Assembly: GCA_022419385.1 (NCBI GenBank)
Contig: JAJUBI010000001.1
Span: 1,488,001-1,552,000 of the forward strand
Length of the DNA: 64,000 nt
Direction: 5' to 3'
Source of the DNA: Paraconiothyrium sp. Pb-2020
Taxonomy: Eukaryota; Ascomycota; Dothideomycetes; Pleosporales; Didymosphaeriaceae
Of this stretch, positions 34,287-45,819 are shown piece after piece; the first letter of the stretch is position 1, and each line of letters begins with the position of its first letter. The notes under the pieces are model-generated. The model searched no databases and was not told where the DNA came from. It worked only from the letters and a program-made list of their open reading frames with translations. A program made the position numbers and the translations under genes.

Positions 34287-35452
34287 GTGTGCGAAGGATG
34301 GTGCCTTGCAGTTGCGAACATCGAGCGACGAGCCCAGTGCGTAGGCGCGGCGGGAGATCTAGCCTCATATGGTTAGAATGAACGCGCCAGACCTACTATG
34401 CATGTGCGTGCAGTGTGTTCGGCGTTGGTTTCGAGTCTAGACATTGTTTCTAACTGCACTATATACTCCTCAAGAATCGGCATTTAGATTGTGAGGTTCA
34501 TTATGATCCATTGAAGCCGCCTTATTTTTGCTAAAGAGGTCTCCATTGAAGAAAAGTTGTCCTACGAAAACCTCCACAGTGCATGATGATGCAAACCGAA
34601 TATTCGAGACACCGTCCGTAGATCGCTACCGTCGCAGGAACACATAATCACCATGTCAAACCTGGGACCCTCATTATACAGCGCCTGGTTGCACCCCACG
34701 GGGAATGCCCGAGCTGTCTTGGACTAACAGGCACCTTCGCTTTTGTTACGTCCACAATGACTTCGGGACGGCGACTTTTGAGCTGGGAAGAGCTGAACAG
34801 TCTGGTACTGGTCCGGTGTTGGCATGAGTTCGAGGTTTCTCAGAAGTCTCTGATACAGTATCTCACGGGCTTGTCGGACTTTTCAAGCCTTTCCTTCTCG
34901 TTGAGATAATCTTCCACGTTGAGTCAAGTGATCGTCTCCTTGACGTACGGCGGACTTGCTTGAATGTTTGGGCACTGCGCAAACCATGGGTCGGCCCCGA
35001 TACTGTTCACAGTATTAGTCTTGTAGCTATGGCTCCCTATGTTGACATTTCGAATTAACCCCTAGGTGCGATTAAATTGAAACATACGTACTCTATCTCA
35101 TCAGACTTCGAAGCTGATGCAGAATGTACAATTAGCGCTTGAGATTCATAAGTCGTGAGTTCTGAAGGCACTCGTTGAGAAGGTCTTTCGGCATCGCTTG
35201 TTTGACGGCTCGTTGCAAGATGTTCATATTCAGCGGTGACTTCGAATTTGCTGCGTGATTGCTATGCGGTGGGGTCAGTGAGGTAGAGCGATGGCTCTCG
35301 AAAACATATGGTCTTCTTAGGTCGCCTACAAGCTTTTGCATCCGTTAACATTAGTAAAAGCTTTTTTGTGAAGATACAATGAAGTACCGTCTATTTCTAT
35401 ACAACATATTAGTGGGAAAGAGCCTTCTCTATACATAAGTAAAAGGAGTTTG
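34287..35452. other. Intergenic, nothing recognised
   Basis: Two minus-strand genes flank this stretch. A small minus-strand frame at 35132-35341 has no recognisable content. It presumably holds the promoter of the MTF1-like gene and the terminator of the desaturase gene. Confidence 0.45.
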
Positions 35453-36997
35453 TCAAGCTGCGACTGCTGACGCCACCAGCGGTCTTCCATTCGTGATGTG
35501 CTCGTTCGCCCGCACCACGAGCTGCCCTGTCTTATCCTTAATATAAGTCTCTCTCTCCTCTTTCCAAACCTCTACCTCCTGCCCGCCCCTCAATACACCA
35601 ATCCTCATCGTACTCAGTAAGTTATGGGCCGCATTACTGTGCATATACACACCTCCGTTAAACACCGCCGTCGCATCCTTCCCTATCCAACCTCTTATTA
35701 ACGCTCTGCCACCAGGGTGCTCAGCAATGAAATCAGTCACATCGTGGATTATCCCTGCGATCACTACGAGTGCGGCTTCTCCAGAGGTAGAGCGGGATTG
35801 GAACTCGTCCCACGAGAGCACCGGGAGCTGTGACAGGGGCACACCCCAATCGAGAGTGGCGCGGCGAGCATCAAGGGCTTTTTGCTGCTGCTGGAGACGG
35901 CCCTTCTCAATCTCGTTGTGGCGGAACCGTTTGAGGTCGTAGGCGAGTGTGGTTTTGGAAAGAAGGAAGATGAGCCATTTTGTGGGGTCGTATTGGTACC
36001 ATGAGATGGCGTTACCTGTGACATGGTTAGCCGATTTCTGAGGTATGGGATGGCGAATAATCATGGGATAAGACGAATCGGGAGGATATAAGAAAACGTA
36101 CGGTAATCGCTGGGAAATTCGTGGTGGAAGTTGTGATATCCTTCGCCAAGCGTGACAATCGCGGTGATGAAGTGGTCTCGAGGCGTCCTCCGGTCATCGA
36201 ATGGCTGCTCGCCCAACCAATGAGCAAGAGAGTTGACGCAGAAAGTGGCTTGCTGGACGAAGCATGCTCGCATGATGCCCGCATAGACAAGTCCTCCCCA
36301 CCAGTCGCCCCAACCTAAACCGGCGACGCACATAGGGAAAAGCCACGCTGCGAAGAGAAGACTCTTGCCATCTGCGAAGTGTCAGTATGGTCGGAAAGGG
36401 AAATATTTGGGAAGCAGCCCAAGGCATACTTACAATGTTTATGCTGCCACACGACGACAGGATCCGCGTCCAGGTCAGAGATATCGGTCCTCCCAATCTT
36501 CTTAGGATCCTGCTGCAACACCATCCAGCCGATATGGGCATGGAAGAATCCTCGTAGTGCACAATATGGGTCTTTCGTGGTGTCCGTCCATCGATGATGA
36601 GCCCTGTGTTTGCTGCTCCAAAACCTGATAGAACCCTGAATGGCTCCCGCCCCTACAAAGGCGAGGAATAGACGGAGAGGTAACCGTGCATTGTAGCAGC
36701 GGTGCGACCAAAGCCTGTGGTAACCGCCGGTAATTCCAAAGCCCGTGAAGAAGTAGTATATGACTGCCCAAATAGCGGTGGCGCGTGAGAGTGGAACATA
36801 TCGGCAAGCATATAGGCCGTACGTTGGGACGAGGAGAACAAGGGTAGTGGAGAACCAATTGATATGTTTATACCAGTTTAGGAGTGTGACTGGTTGGGAA
36901 CTGATGTGCACCCTGTGCCATCAGGTAAGTGCAAGCCCATAGTCATCCTTCATAATGATGGGTTTACTCACTTTACATTAATTCCCTTTTCACCCAT
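35453..36997 (-). CDS. OLE1: Acyl-CoA delta-9 desaturase fused to cytochrome b5
   Basis: ER-membrane stearoyl-CoA desaturase that puts the first double bond into palmitoyl- and stearoyl-CoA, using electrons from its own cytochrome b5 domain. Exons: 36972-36997, 36434-36912, 36102-36371, 35453-36015; 445 aa, exact frame. The diiron histidine boxes are all present: HRLWSH (74-79), HRAHH (111-115) and HNFHH (248-252), plus H219 in NSLAHW. Hydrophobic segments precede boxes 1 and 3 (TTLVLLVPTYGLYA; IWAVIYYFFTGFGI). The cytochrome b5 domain (about 325-400) has HPGG (H358) and a distal heme histidine in HSNAAH. The initiator codon sits in a 26-nt first exon (MGEKGINVK). Length and order are as in yeast Ole1, though the N-terminus is shorter. 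Confidence 0.95.
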
Positions 36998-37657
36998 CCT
37001 GAGATTTTTTCGACCTTAGGATGTAGAGATGTTTCAAAGAAAGGTAGTACGATGCGTGACTATATACTAGTCAGGAAGAAAACATAAGCAGTTCTTTTAG
37101 GTTCGTGCCGAAACTGCATGTAGTGGCACGATTCTAGACCGACTGCGGTCGAAATTACGAAACACCTAGCAACAACCTTCCGCATCTAAGTCCCTTTGAG
37201 TATTTAGGAAGCAGCGGTGGATTCGACGTAGGGCGAGGGCTACGAAGGAGTGTGGCCCTAAACCGCTTCTGGCGATCCTTGCGAAAACCCTTGTCCAGGT
37301 GGTCTTACAACCACACGATCCTCACGAGTTGGCCAAGCCTGGACTTTTGGATCTGACGACCCTCGAGCAAGTTGATTACTCGAGATTCGTGGGGCTCTAG
37401 TATGTGAGTGATTCATGCACGTCGCTTGTCATGCTGCTCCAAGTTTTGCTCGACCTCATAAATTGTGCCTGCGCCGATCACGTCTAACGTGGAAAATTAG
37501 CATTCAGGTACTTCAGACGTTTCCATAAAGCATGCATCACACTGGCAAAATTCTGCGCAAAATTTAGCCAAATGCGAAGATTTTCATTTAATCTACTGCA
37601 TGACCACGTATCTGCTCCAACCTTTCGCACTCTCAACGTCCATACCCGTGTCTATGC
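36998..37657. other. Intergenic: desaturase upstream region and RPS20 3' flank
   Basis: No gene found. The 36998-37300 part is the likely promoter of the desaturase gene. No obvious regulatory motif stands out. Confidence 0.45.
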
Positions 37658-38060
37658 TTAAGCAGCGATGGTGACCTCAACCTCAACACCGGCCTCAATG
37701 TTGATGATGATCTGCTTGACGACCTCGGTGGGGGCGTTCAAGTCGATGAGACGTTTGTGGATGCGCATCTCGTACATGTCCCAGGTCTTGGAACCCTCAC
37801 CGTTGGGGGTCTTGCGGGTGCTGATCTTGAGGTTCTTGGTGGGCAGACGGACGGGGCCCTTGACGCGGAGGTCCTTGCCCTTGGCACGGTCGATGAGCTC
37901 GGTGCAAACCTTCTCGAGGCTCTTGACGTTGCGGCTGGTGAGGGTGATGCGGATCTTGTGGATCTTGGGGCCCTCAAAGTCACCCTTCTCTGGCTTGTCT
38001 GCGCGTTTGGTCAGGAAAATGAGCGCGCTCGGTGAGAGGAGGGAGCGTACTGTAAGACAT
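37658..38060 (-). CDS. RPS20: 40S ribosomal protein S20 (uS10)
   Basis: Cytosolic small-subunit protein at the head of the 40S. Exons 38051-38060 and 37658-37998, intron 37999-38050 (GTACGC...CGCAG); 116 aa. The first exon is just ATG TCT TAC A, a typical arrangement for fungal ribosomal protein genes. The body is nearly invariant: KIRITLTSRNVKSLEKVCTE, LIDRAKGKDLRVKGPVRLPT, GEGSKTWDMYEMRIHKRLID, and the C-terminus IIINIEAGVEVEVTIAA. Codon use is strongly biased (AAG, CTC, ATC), as expected for high expression. It is divergent from the CUE3-like gene. Confidence 0.97.
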
Positions 38061-38401
38061 GGCGATTATCGGTATTGTTGGAGGTGGAGTCTGGCGATTT
38101 AGGATAGATTCCAGTCACGACCCGGATGCTTTGATCACTGTAATGTGATGACTGGTGTGGTGTTGCGTGCGTCGGCGAGATTGTCGATGGCTTCCCCACC
38201 GCCCGCCAAAGAAATTCGAAAGTGTGCGCGACGCCAAGAGTTATAAACGCTAAGCCCCTTCGGGGCATTTCGCTTTCCGCATCGACTCACGATGACTATC
38301 AGACATGCAAGATCGCGCTCTTGCCTAGCGGTATTCGGGGCTTTTTCGAAGTGAAGGAGAAGATTGTTCTGTTCTAGGGAATCGAGGAAGCCACCCGTAC
38401 A
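38061..38401. promoter_or_regulatory. Shared intergenic region of RPS20 and the CUE3-like gene
   Basis: 341 bp between two divergent start codons. It contains CAGTCACG near 38113-38120, close to the CAGTCACA HomolD element of fungal ribosomal-protein promoters. I treat that as suggestive only. Confidence 0.4.
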
Positions 38402-40446
38402 ATGTCTCTCCCGCGGTTTGCCCCGTTTCCTGACGTCAACGTCCGCCAGAACATATTACCCGTTGAATGGTCGGTTTATCTGGACACCTGGACGTCTCTA
38501 GCAGAGTTGCATCTTCGGCTTAGCGACTCGCAATTCCGAAATGCTATCATAGAGGATGGATCTTCTTTGACAACCTTTCTCACCTCTTTCTTCCACGAGC
38601 TGGCCAACGATGACAGCCTGGTGCCCCAGTCGCTACTGCTACGAAAGAAAAGCTTCTTCCTTTTACATCGGGTATATTCTGAGGACGACGTGCCTGACCC
38701 ACTTCTCGACTGGCCTCTTTTGTCGGATGCATGCCGTATCTTTTCAAAGAGCGCCCAATTCCGGTCTCTCTTGGAGCGTCTATGGAAACGGAAAGCTGCA
38801 TCAATTGAGAAGAGTCTCCAGCCCGCGAAGACATCACTGATCAAGCACCTCGATTCAAAGATACCAGAAGAGGCACAAAGTACGCTGGACAGGCTTGCGG
38901 CTCTGTTACGATCGTCGCTTGATGCTGGGATGTATATGATTATGGGATCTGATTTTCTAGATTCCTTATGCAATGCATACCCAAAAGTCGCTACTTCTTT
39001 TCAAGCAAAACTTGCTACGACTGCGTATCTGGGCCTCATGTCTCTTCTTGGAGGCACCAAGCCCAATTTCTCTGTATTAACGGATCATTTATACAGTCTT
39101 AAAGCAAACGGCGAGCAGCGAGCGAAGGTTGGTGCTGCTCAGGCATCACTCATTGCAGATCTCGTGACGAATACTCCTCTCCTGTACCAAATCAGAGAAA
39201 AGGCGACTGGGCCTGAAGCTACGAGGGTGAAGAACTTCGCTGCTTCTCTGAGCTCCTTCCAGCAGTTGTCCATCGCCCGGCCAAAGAAGATCGTTCGTTC
39301 AAAGGTCGACAAGGGAAAGGGTAAGGCAACCAAGGATGAGGATGAGGATGAGTATGGGCATGGTGCATTTGACGAGATACATGTTCATCGTATGAGCATG
39401 ATCAGCCAAATACAAGACCTCTTCCCAGACTTGGGCTCCGGTTTCGTGGTGAAGCTGCTCAATGAGTATCATGACAACATTGAAGAAGTCACTGCACATC
39501 TCCTAGAAGATTCATTGTCTCCACATCTCGCCAACGCAGATCGGAGCGAGCCACTGTGGGTCCCCAATCCTCATTCTCATAACTATATCTGACCAACATC
39601 TCTAGTCCTTCCCCTTCTGCCACAAAGCCACACTTCACGCCACGACCAACGCCCCCCGCTATCGAGCGCCGCAATATATTCGACAATGACGAATTTGACC
39701 GCCTCGTTGTGGATGCATCGCGCCTTCACATTGGTCGCAAGAACGCAAAACTTACGGCCGATACCATCCTCTCTGATCGCACCACCGCTCCTACAAAATC
39801 TGCAATCATCTCCGCCCTTGCAGCCTTCGATTCGGACGACGATGAGCGCGACGACACGTATGATGTAGAGGATGTCGGTGGCACTGTGGACTCTGCGGCA
39901 CCAGGACCTGACGAGGTCGATGTTGATCTTAGGGACAAGAACGAAGAAGCCCTGTTCAGAGCTTACACTTCTACTCCGGATATTTTCGCACGTGACGCAG
40001 AAAGCAGGCGAGGAAAAGCCAGAACAGCATTGAAGAGCGAAACGGGTATGACTGACGAGGCAATCGAGGGCTGGGGGCTGATGATGGGTCGTGATCCAAA
40101 GCGATTCCGGCGTTTGCAGGCCAAGTTCTCGGCTTTCTCCGGACAGCAGACGCAACTCGCTTCCACCTCGTGGCGGGCAATGCCGGCTGACTCTGATGCT
40201 GAGGGAGCAGAAGCCGGCAGAGAAGGCCAAGGACAGCGCGGCGGGAGAGGAGGCGGGAGAGGTCGTAGTCGAGGTAGAGGACGTGGCAGCGGTGGCCGTG
40301 GTGGCGGTAATGTTGCTGGGGTCAATGATGAAAATGGTACACAAATTTCAAGACAGAGGAAGGAGGCGAACAAAGGGTCGAGAGCAAACCATAACCGGAG
40401 AGATCAGCGGGCGAGAAAGATGGCTAGGGGTGGGTTGCCGGGATGA
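38402..40446 (+). CDS. CUE3: CUE-domain protein of the Cue3/ASCC2 family
   Basis: Yeast Cue3 and human ASCC2 belong to the complex that splits stalled, ubiquitinated ribosomes (RQT/ASCC), with the CUE domain binding ubiquitin. 664 aa from exons 38402-39555 and 39606-40446, intron 39556-39605 (GTGGGT, CTGAC branch, TAG), exact frame. The N-terminal helical region starts MSLPRFAPFPDVNVR and includes EWSVYLDTWTSLAELHLRLS. The CUE domain lies at about 342-386 (MISQIQDLFPDLGSGFVVKL, then NIEEVTAHLLE), with the Phe-Pro and di-leucine-like elements. A region with IFDNDEFDRLVVDASRLHIG follows, then an acidic stretch and a C-terminal RGG/RG-rich tail (GRGGGRGRSRGRGRGSGGRG) likely to contact RNA. Confidence 0.88.
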
Positions 40447-40569
40447 TCGCACTGTAATGTACTAAGCCCACCTCAGATGGCATCTACTCTAGGCTTGCAG
40501 TGTGTAAAAGTCTACATCAGCAAGGACCTCCGTCCTGGTTGAGTGACGAAAGGGGCAAAACCTTCTGAC

Positions 40570-41218
40570 ATGGTCGATCAACAGGGACCTTCGCTGTGAG
40601 TAACAACAACCTCAATGCGGAATGGGGGCCCGTAAGTTTATTTGAGCTAAGATCTCGCCCCCTTATACCGCAAATTCTAATTCCCAACCTGACCTCTACG
40701 GCTTCCCTTTTTCTTACAGAGGCGCGACCACAATATATGCTAGTGCAGAACCGTGGTGAGTTTTGCGCAAGTGTCCTGCTGCCTTTCGCTCCATCCTCAT
40801 TTCAAGATCACACAAACTTTATAGTGCCGCACTCCACTCACCACCAGATCATGCAGTGAACAAGGGCCGACCAATCGCTTTAGTCAAGATTCTTACTACT
40901 CTCCGCTCAGGTGTCGACATGAACCCGCGAGAATTTTGGCTTTATGCATACCAAGCAGCTCAACACGCCATACTCCAAATATGCCCTTACCGAAAGACAT
41001 CTGCGTTTACTACAGCTAGGCTATATCTGAGTATTAAGACGAACAATAAGTCCCGTACTATTTTCTACCCACAAGCGTGCGCTAACTCCGGTCAAACAAT
41101 TTCACGAAGGCAGGCCGAACAGTACGTCTTCCAGAACATTGTTATACAAAGCTGCCTACGCATCTTGAGTACTATAGTCGTTTTGCTATGCGACTACGTA
41201 ATAACCCAGTATACTTGA
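40570..41218 (+). CDS. Candidate small orphan gene with clean splice signals
   Basis: An ATG at 40570 opens MVDQQGPSL and runs into a GTGAGT donor. A long pyrimidine tract and CTTACAG acceptor at about 40720 restart the frame (GATTIYASAEPW), followed by GTGAGT and an acceptor TATAG at about 40825. The frame then stays open to the TGA ending at 41218 (AALHSPPDHAVNKGRPIALV... to ...DYVITQYT). The phases match at both joins. I recognise no domain, the composition is not convincing, and the gene could be a chance arrangement or a decayed gene. Confidence 0.3.
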
Positions 41219-41247
41219 AGTTAATTGCAAGTACATTTAGCGGTGCC

Positions 41248-41590
41248 ATGGTCAAGATCATTTTTGAGCATGGCGAAGAGCACGTCACGTCGGCAGAATA
41301 AGTCAAGCGTAATGGATTCTGGATCCCGCTCGATCTGCTGCGGCACTCCTCCAAGTTCTTTCAGGCGGCATCTAAACGAGAGGATGGCCTGCGCGAAGAA
41401 AAGCATACTGTCACGGTTGAACTCAAAGAGGAAGAGCTTTCCAAGGCATATATAAACTAGCTCTACTGCAGCACGATTCCCCACCTGCACAGACGGCCTC
41501 GATGATGATGATCAAGACCATCTATTCCTGGCCAAGCTCTACAGGATGCACGAAGAACTGATGGATGCTAGAATCAAGAATGCCCTCTAA
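41248..41590 (+). pseudogene. Broken BTB/POZ-domain gene
   Basis: The frame from ATG 41248 (MVKIIFEHGEEHVTSAE) meets TAA at 41299, then continues with LDLLRHSSKFFQAASKRE and VTVELKEEELSKAYIN, meets TAG at 41458 exactly where the family has a Trp (YINWLY), and continues LYCSTIPHLHR. The last part (DDDDQDHLFLAKLYRMHEEL) is in a frame shifted by one base and ends at 41588-41590. The order (LLRHSSKFF, ...INxLY, ...LAKLY) is that of fungal BTB proteins. With two stops and a frameshift it cannot encode a whole protein. The TGG-to-TAG change fits a G-to-A transition. Confidence 0.75.
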
Positions 41591-42634
41591 ATTTGATCGG
41601 CACTATCGCTACTATGTGAATCACCGGCTCTGTTGCTGTCAATATCACCGCATCGACAACTGCCTTCCAATTTCCATGCATACGGTTCGCATGCCCTGGG
41701 TGGATTGGGGATCTGTGAAAAGAATCTTACATGTTTTCGCGTGAAAACTTGTTGGCCTACTCCCAAAATGATATCGGGGGTATGAGAATCTACGATGAGC
41801 GCGTGGGGACGCAACCCCCAACAATACCACGAGGTTAAGTGAAGACAAGCTGTGCATGGAGCTGGTGGTGTCGGCACGTTGCATGTCTTATCCAGAGAGT
41901 CTTTGGAGACCCAGGCTAGATAGATACAGTGCTAAGCCCAATACGATATTTTCCTAAACGGGATTTTGGAAGAGACTATGCGTCCCAGACGAATTTGGCT
42001 GTGGATATATTTAGGTCGACTCACCAGCGTGAGCGAATATGGATAATCGAATGCCAAGGTTTATTTCTGTTTAGTATCCGGCCATTGTGTGATGTAGCAA
42101 CAGTGAGAGCCAGTATGCGACAACAGCTGGTTCAGCAGGCCCTTCTAATTGGCTATTCCTATTGACGCTGCGCCTTTGCAACTATTTCTGCAAATGGCAA
42201 ACGTCGAATCCGACACTTTGAGCAACTAGGATAAGGTGTAGAGACAGTACCTTCCAAGGCTTATATGAACACACGGCGACTTGATTCACAATCGCAGAGC
42301 CCATCAAAATTGATGCAAGGCGACTTTAAACTGTACATGAATTACACCTGTGAGTGATGCATGTACATACGGCTGGTCTAGGCCACAGCTCGTTAGGATG
42401 GACATCTAGTGGCCTAACATGCCAGCACCCTGGAATATCCCAAACAGCCTAGTACGCGCCTCAACGGGTCCCCAACAGGCTGACTGGCCCACCTCCAACC
42501 ACCAAAGGGAACTTTGCAATAGCATCAACGTGTGCTTGCGTCATTTCTTCCGTTCCTTGACGCTTGCGGAACCCATTCCCCTCCATATCGAACATCACCG
42601 GCTTCTCTCCTCACACATCCTCCACACCACCAAT
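41591..42634. other. Intergenic, nothing recognised
   Basis: No gene found. The right end (42419-42634) is an open pyrimidine-rich leader in frame with the small gene that starts at 42635; I treat it as 5' UTR/promoter. Confidence 0.4.
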
Positions 42635-43046
42635 ATGTCTTCCACCGCCGTGGCAAAATCAAACCAATCCCCAAAAGAAACGCTAGATGTCTTCTTCCAC
42701 CTCAAATCACTGATCTTATGTAAGTGCTTTCCAATACCATATACCATAGGTACCTATGGTAAGTTCATGACGTCAAGTCATCTAATGCATCGCAGCGAAC
42801 GCCAAAATGGCGAACGGGGGCTCTATCAATGGGCGGCCGAGAACCTATGACATCGTCACTACCAGTCGTGTGAGAGGCCAGGCGCAGTACAAGGTGCAGC
42901 TGGTGGGGTATGAGGAGAATCAGAAGGTCGGAGGGAAAATTGATATCGATAGCAAGATATTGCTGAAAAGCTCGGTACGGCTAAGCCTCAACCAGGCAAT
43001 GGAAGAGCTGCTGAAGAAGACGCAAGAGGAGTTGTGGAAGGATTGA
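42635..43046 (+). CDS. Small hypothetical protein
   Basis: 111-aa model: exon 1 42635-42719 (MSSTAVAKSNQSPKETLDVF...), intron 42720-42795 (GTAAGT...CGCAG), exon 2 42796-43046. The splice phases match and the frame closes exactly. The protein has FFHLKSLIL, a central stretch with VTTSRVRGQAQYKVQLVGYE and a C-terminal amphipathic helix (LSLNQAMEELLKKTQEELWK). No signal peptide or membrane segment. I recognise no family. The strong splice sites and the charged helical C-terminus make it more likely a gene than noise. Confidence 0.55.
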
Positions 43047-43707
43047 GGCGGGGTGCTTGGAACTGTTGGGGCCGGTTTGGGGATGGCGCGGTACTGCCTT
43101 TTGGCATGTGAAGTGCGGCAATTCTGTTCCTACACCATGCACGTCCTAGTATACGCAATCGTAATGTATTTGTACTATTTATTCTACTTGTCTTGCTCGC
43201 GAATCCCTGAGGAGTTCGTGATTGCAATCATGCTATGAAGCTGCGCAAACCGGGCTGGTCTTGCGGAAGCTTGAACATGCCACCAATGGCTATCATCTGC
43301 AAGCATTACACCACTTCCCAAACTAAAATCCACCCTGCAAGTTGTGCCAGGACGCGCTGTTGTGTTCCTGGTTTCCTGTACATTTCAGAATCATCGTTCC
43401 GGCCATCCTAGTACTCAAACTTCAATAGAGAAACATAGTTCGCTGCAAGAAATATTATTTTTCGAAGCGGCCATGGAAGTTACTGTCTTCAATGCCATTT
43501 CCGCGATCATTTCTCCATGTTTCACTGGCTACTTGTGGCTGCGAAAGCTTCAAAAAGCATAGCATTCCTCACGAGAGCTCCAGTCCAATCAGGTCCTATT
43601 GAAACGTCCATTATTCCCGGCTCTGCCTTTGTGTGACGTAGACTATTTCGAAATGTCTGCCACGAATTTCGATGGCAAGACTCCCTCGGCATCCGATGAG
43701 ACACTTG
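43047..43707. other. Intergenic, nothing recognised
   Basis: Between the 3' ends of two convergent small genes. No domain or repeat seen. Confidence 0.4.
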
Positions 43708-44402
43708 CTAGTCGCCGTCACGATGGTGCCTCTTGCGATCGGCAGCTGGGCCCCGGGGAGCATCGTTCCTATCGTACCGATACTCCGGACGAAGAGTTCT
43801 TGTGTCGTCTGCAGGTCCGCAGAAGCGATGAATAGTTTTGCACGCGTCAAGGTGGAATTTGCCATCCTCTTCACGATAACCCTGCTGACCGTGCAGCTGG
43901 TCACCCACGTCGGCTTTGCCTGTGAAGTATTAGCAACCGGCATAGTGTAGCTTTTGTCTTACGCATACTTACCGAAGAGATCACCGGCATCACTAACCAG
44001 GCCGTCGGCAAGAGCGCGCGCCGCCTCCAATGGGGAAGCGTTCGTCTCCTTGCGCAGAATTCGGGTATAGCCATCCAAAGAGCACACAAGCACGCATATG
44101 TACCTTCCGCCAGCGCTGCGACCGGTCACAAAGTCTACTTCCACATTAGCCTCGCTCATACAAGAGTCGGCAGAAATTTACCAAAGAACTTCCTCTGCTC
44201 ACTGCCATAGAGGATACGAGCATTGCCGAGAACTAACTGCTTCACCTCTAGGAGAGCGGTGACCTACAAAAGTTCAGCGAATACATCGTCATGGCTAGAA
44301 GAAACAGCTCACCGTAGAGGTGTTCTTGACAGGACTGTCTGAGGGGACAACGTTGCCACCGTTCATAGCCATGGCGTTCATCAACTTGTTCCCGTCCACC
44401 AT
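43708..44402 (-). CDS. Hypothetical protein, four exons
   Basis: 176-aa model with exons 44313-44402, 44218-44264, 43973-44154 and 43708-43919. The three introns are 48, 63 and 53 nt, with donors GTGAGC, GTATCC and GTAAGT, and the last has a good GCTAAT branch. The phases agree throughout and the frame closes exactly, which argues for a real gene. The central part (VEVDFVTGRSAGGRYICVLV, then LEAARALADGLVSDAGDLFG) alternates strands and helices like a small folded domain. The C-terminus is charged (EYRYDRNDAPRGPAADRKRH). I recognise no family. An exon further upstream of 44402 is possible. Confidence 0.5.
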
Positions 44403-45099
44403 ATCGTAGGTTGGCTCGAGAAGGCCCGGCAACGAGGTTTCTGGAAGGGTTTGATGACAACTGAACACTTGTGGAAGAGACGAGGCTGGAATGAGGAGCC
44501 AAAGTGGGTCATGTAGAAAGAATCAGAAAACAAAACAAAAGTGGGCTTGAAGAGTTATATGGCGGCGAGCAGAAACACATCAGCGTACAGATTTTCCCAA
44601 GGTAAAGGCAGGTGAATGATCATCACAAAAGTAAGTGATCGGTCCGTGACTATTGGGGTTCGGGTCTCTTACTCTAACTACAACCTTGCATGAGCTATGA
44701 CGGGATCTCAACTATGGAGAGATGCGATATTAAGGAACTATCTTCCGCCCTTTCATCAACATTAAAACAGAAGGGAACGATAGATGTCAATCTATTGAGC
44801 CACAAAGCGAAGCTAAGAGAGGGAGATTTTCTTTAGTTCCGTCCTTATACCTGAGCGTGACAGCATAGACGTTCAGTCTACAAGGGCCCAAGGAGTATTC
44901 TTTTGGATGCATTGTTGTTGAATATCAATAGGTGATAGCTGCGATGCCCCCAATAGGCGCGGTGCCTTCGATGTCAACCACCAAACCGCCTGCATTCAGA
45001 GCTCTTCTTCTTTAGGGCTCATTAAAGCGCGCATACCCGCTAGGGCGACGGCATTTGGGGTGGCGTGATCCAGCTCATAGGATTGTTAGCACAACGTAC
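44403..45099. other. Intergenic, nothing recognised
   Basis: No convincing gene. A minus-strand frame near 44990-45070 (YELDHATPNAVALAGMRALM) looks protein-like and could be a lost 3' piece of the gene at 45100-45819. No in-frame join was found. Confidence 0.35.
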
Positions 45100-45819
45100 T
45101 CAAAAGAGGCAAGTCCATTCAGTTGAATCGGCGTCAATTAGCGAGCCGCATAGCAATGTCACCGCCTGTTCTAGGGCCTCTTGGTGTTTCCTGAGAAGTG
45201 GATATCGATTGTGCTTTTCGACCGGGGTGGAAATATCCTCCCCCTTACACCTGTACAGTATACCGCATAAGTCCACAACGTTGTCTGTGTCCAAGGGACG
45301 CTGTGTATTTTGTGATGGCGTATTGTTAGAGAACGTATCCCTGTTACGGGTTCTCTGGATAAAGACCTCAGATACCTGGAATTCAGCTCGTAGTCGAGGG
45401 TGGGATAGGCTACCATTACCAGTTAATTCTTCACAAAACTTTTCAAACCGCTGAGCAGGCGAAGTCTTCGTTGGTCCTCGATGGAAGAAGAGGCCGATGA
45501 AAGGGTCAGGGCTGTCCCACCAATCCAGGGCAAGTGCGCGAAGAAACTTAGGACCTTGGCTGCTTGCTAATAGGGCTAGTAGGTGGATGCCGTAATCACT
45601 ATCGATGCCTTCAAGGTCGTAAAGGTCTTGCCATTTCTCCTCTCCTAACCATTCTAGGCATTTTGTGATACCCTCAATTCGGATGTTCTCCATGTTTCCC
45701 AGATCGATTACCAGGGATTGGTGTGTCTTGTGGGCGCGCCTTCTGCAGGTACTGATAGAGGGTGGTGCTACGACCGGTAATGGAAGGTGAACACCCTGCT
45801 TGGAAGTGTCAGTAAACAT
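45100..45819 (-). CDS. Hypothetical protein
   Basis: Open frame of 239 codons. From about residue 38 it looks like a real, acidic, helical protein: IEGITKCLEWLGEEKWQDLY, then GIHLLALLASSQGPKFLRAL, then WWDSPDPFIGLFFHRG, then RFEKFCEELTGNG. The first 15 or so codons may be intronic, because the minus strand there has GTAAGA (near 45850), a perfect TACTGAC branch and an AAGCAG acceptor before GVHLPLPVVAPP. The true start may therefore lie upstream at about 45.85-46.0 kb. I recognise no family. Confidence 0.5.
   Translation of the reverse strand: MFTDTSKQGVHLPLPVVAPPSISTCRRRAHKTHQSLVIDLGNMENIRIEGITKCLEWLGEEKWQDLYDLEGIDSDYGIHLLALLASSQGPKFLRALALDWWDSPDPFIGLFFHRGPTKTSPAQRFEKFCEELTGNGSLSHPRLRAEFQVSEVFIQRTRNRDTFSNNTPSQNTQRPLDTDNVVDLCGILYRCKGEDISTPVEKHNRYPLLRKHQEALEQAVTLLCGSLIDADSTEWTCLF

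Noticed and set aside
44182..44264. Reading straight through 44217 (a continuous exon ending near 44182) in the orphan at 43708-44402
   Set aside because: The actual bases put a stop in that frame; splicing at the GTATCC donor gives a clean in-frame join.
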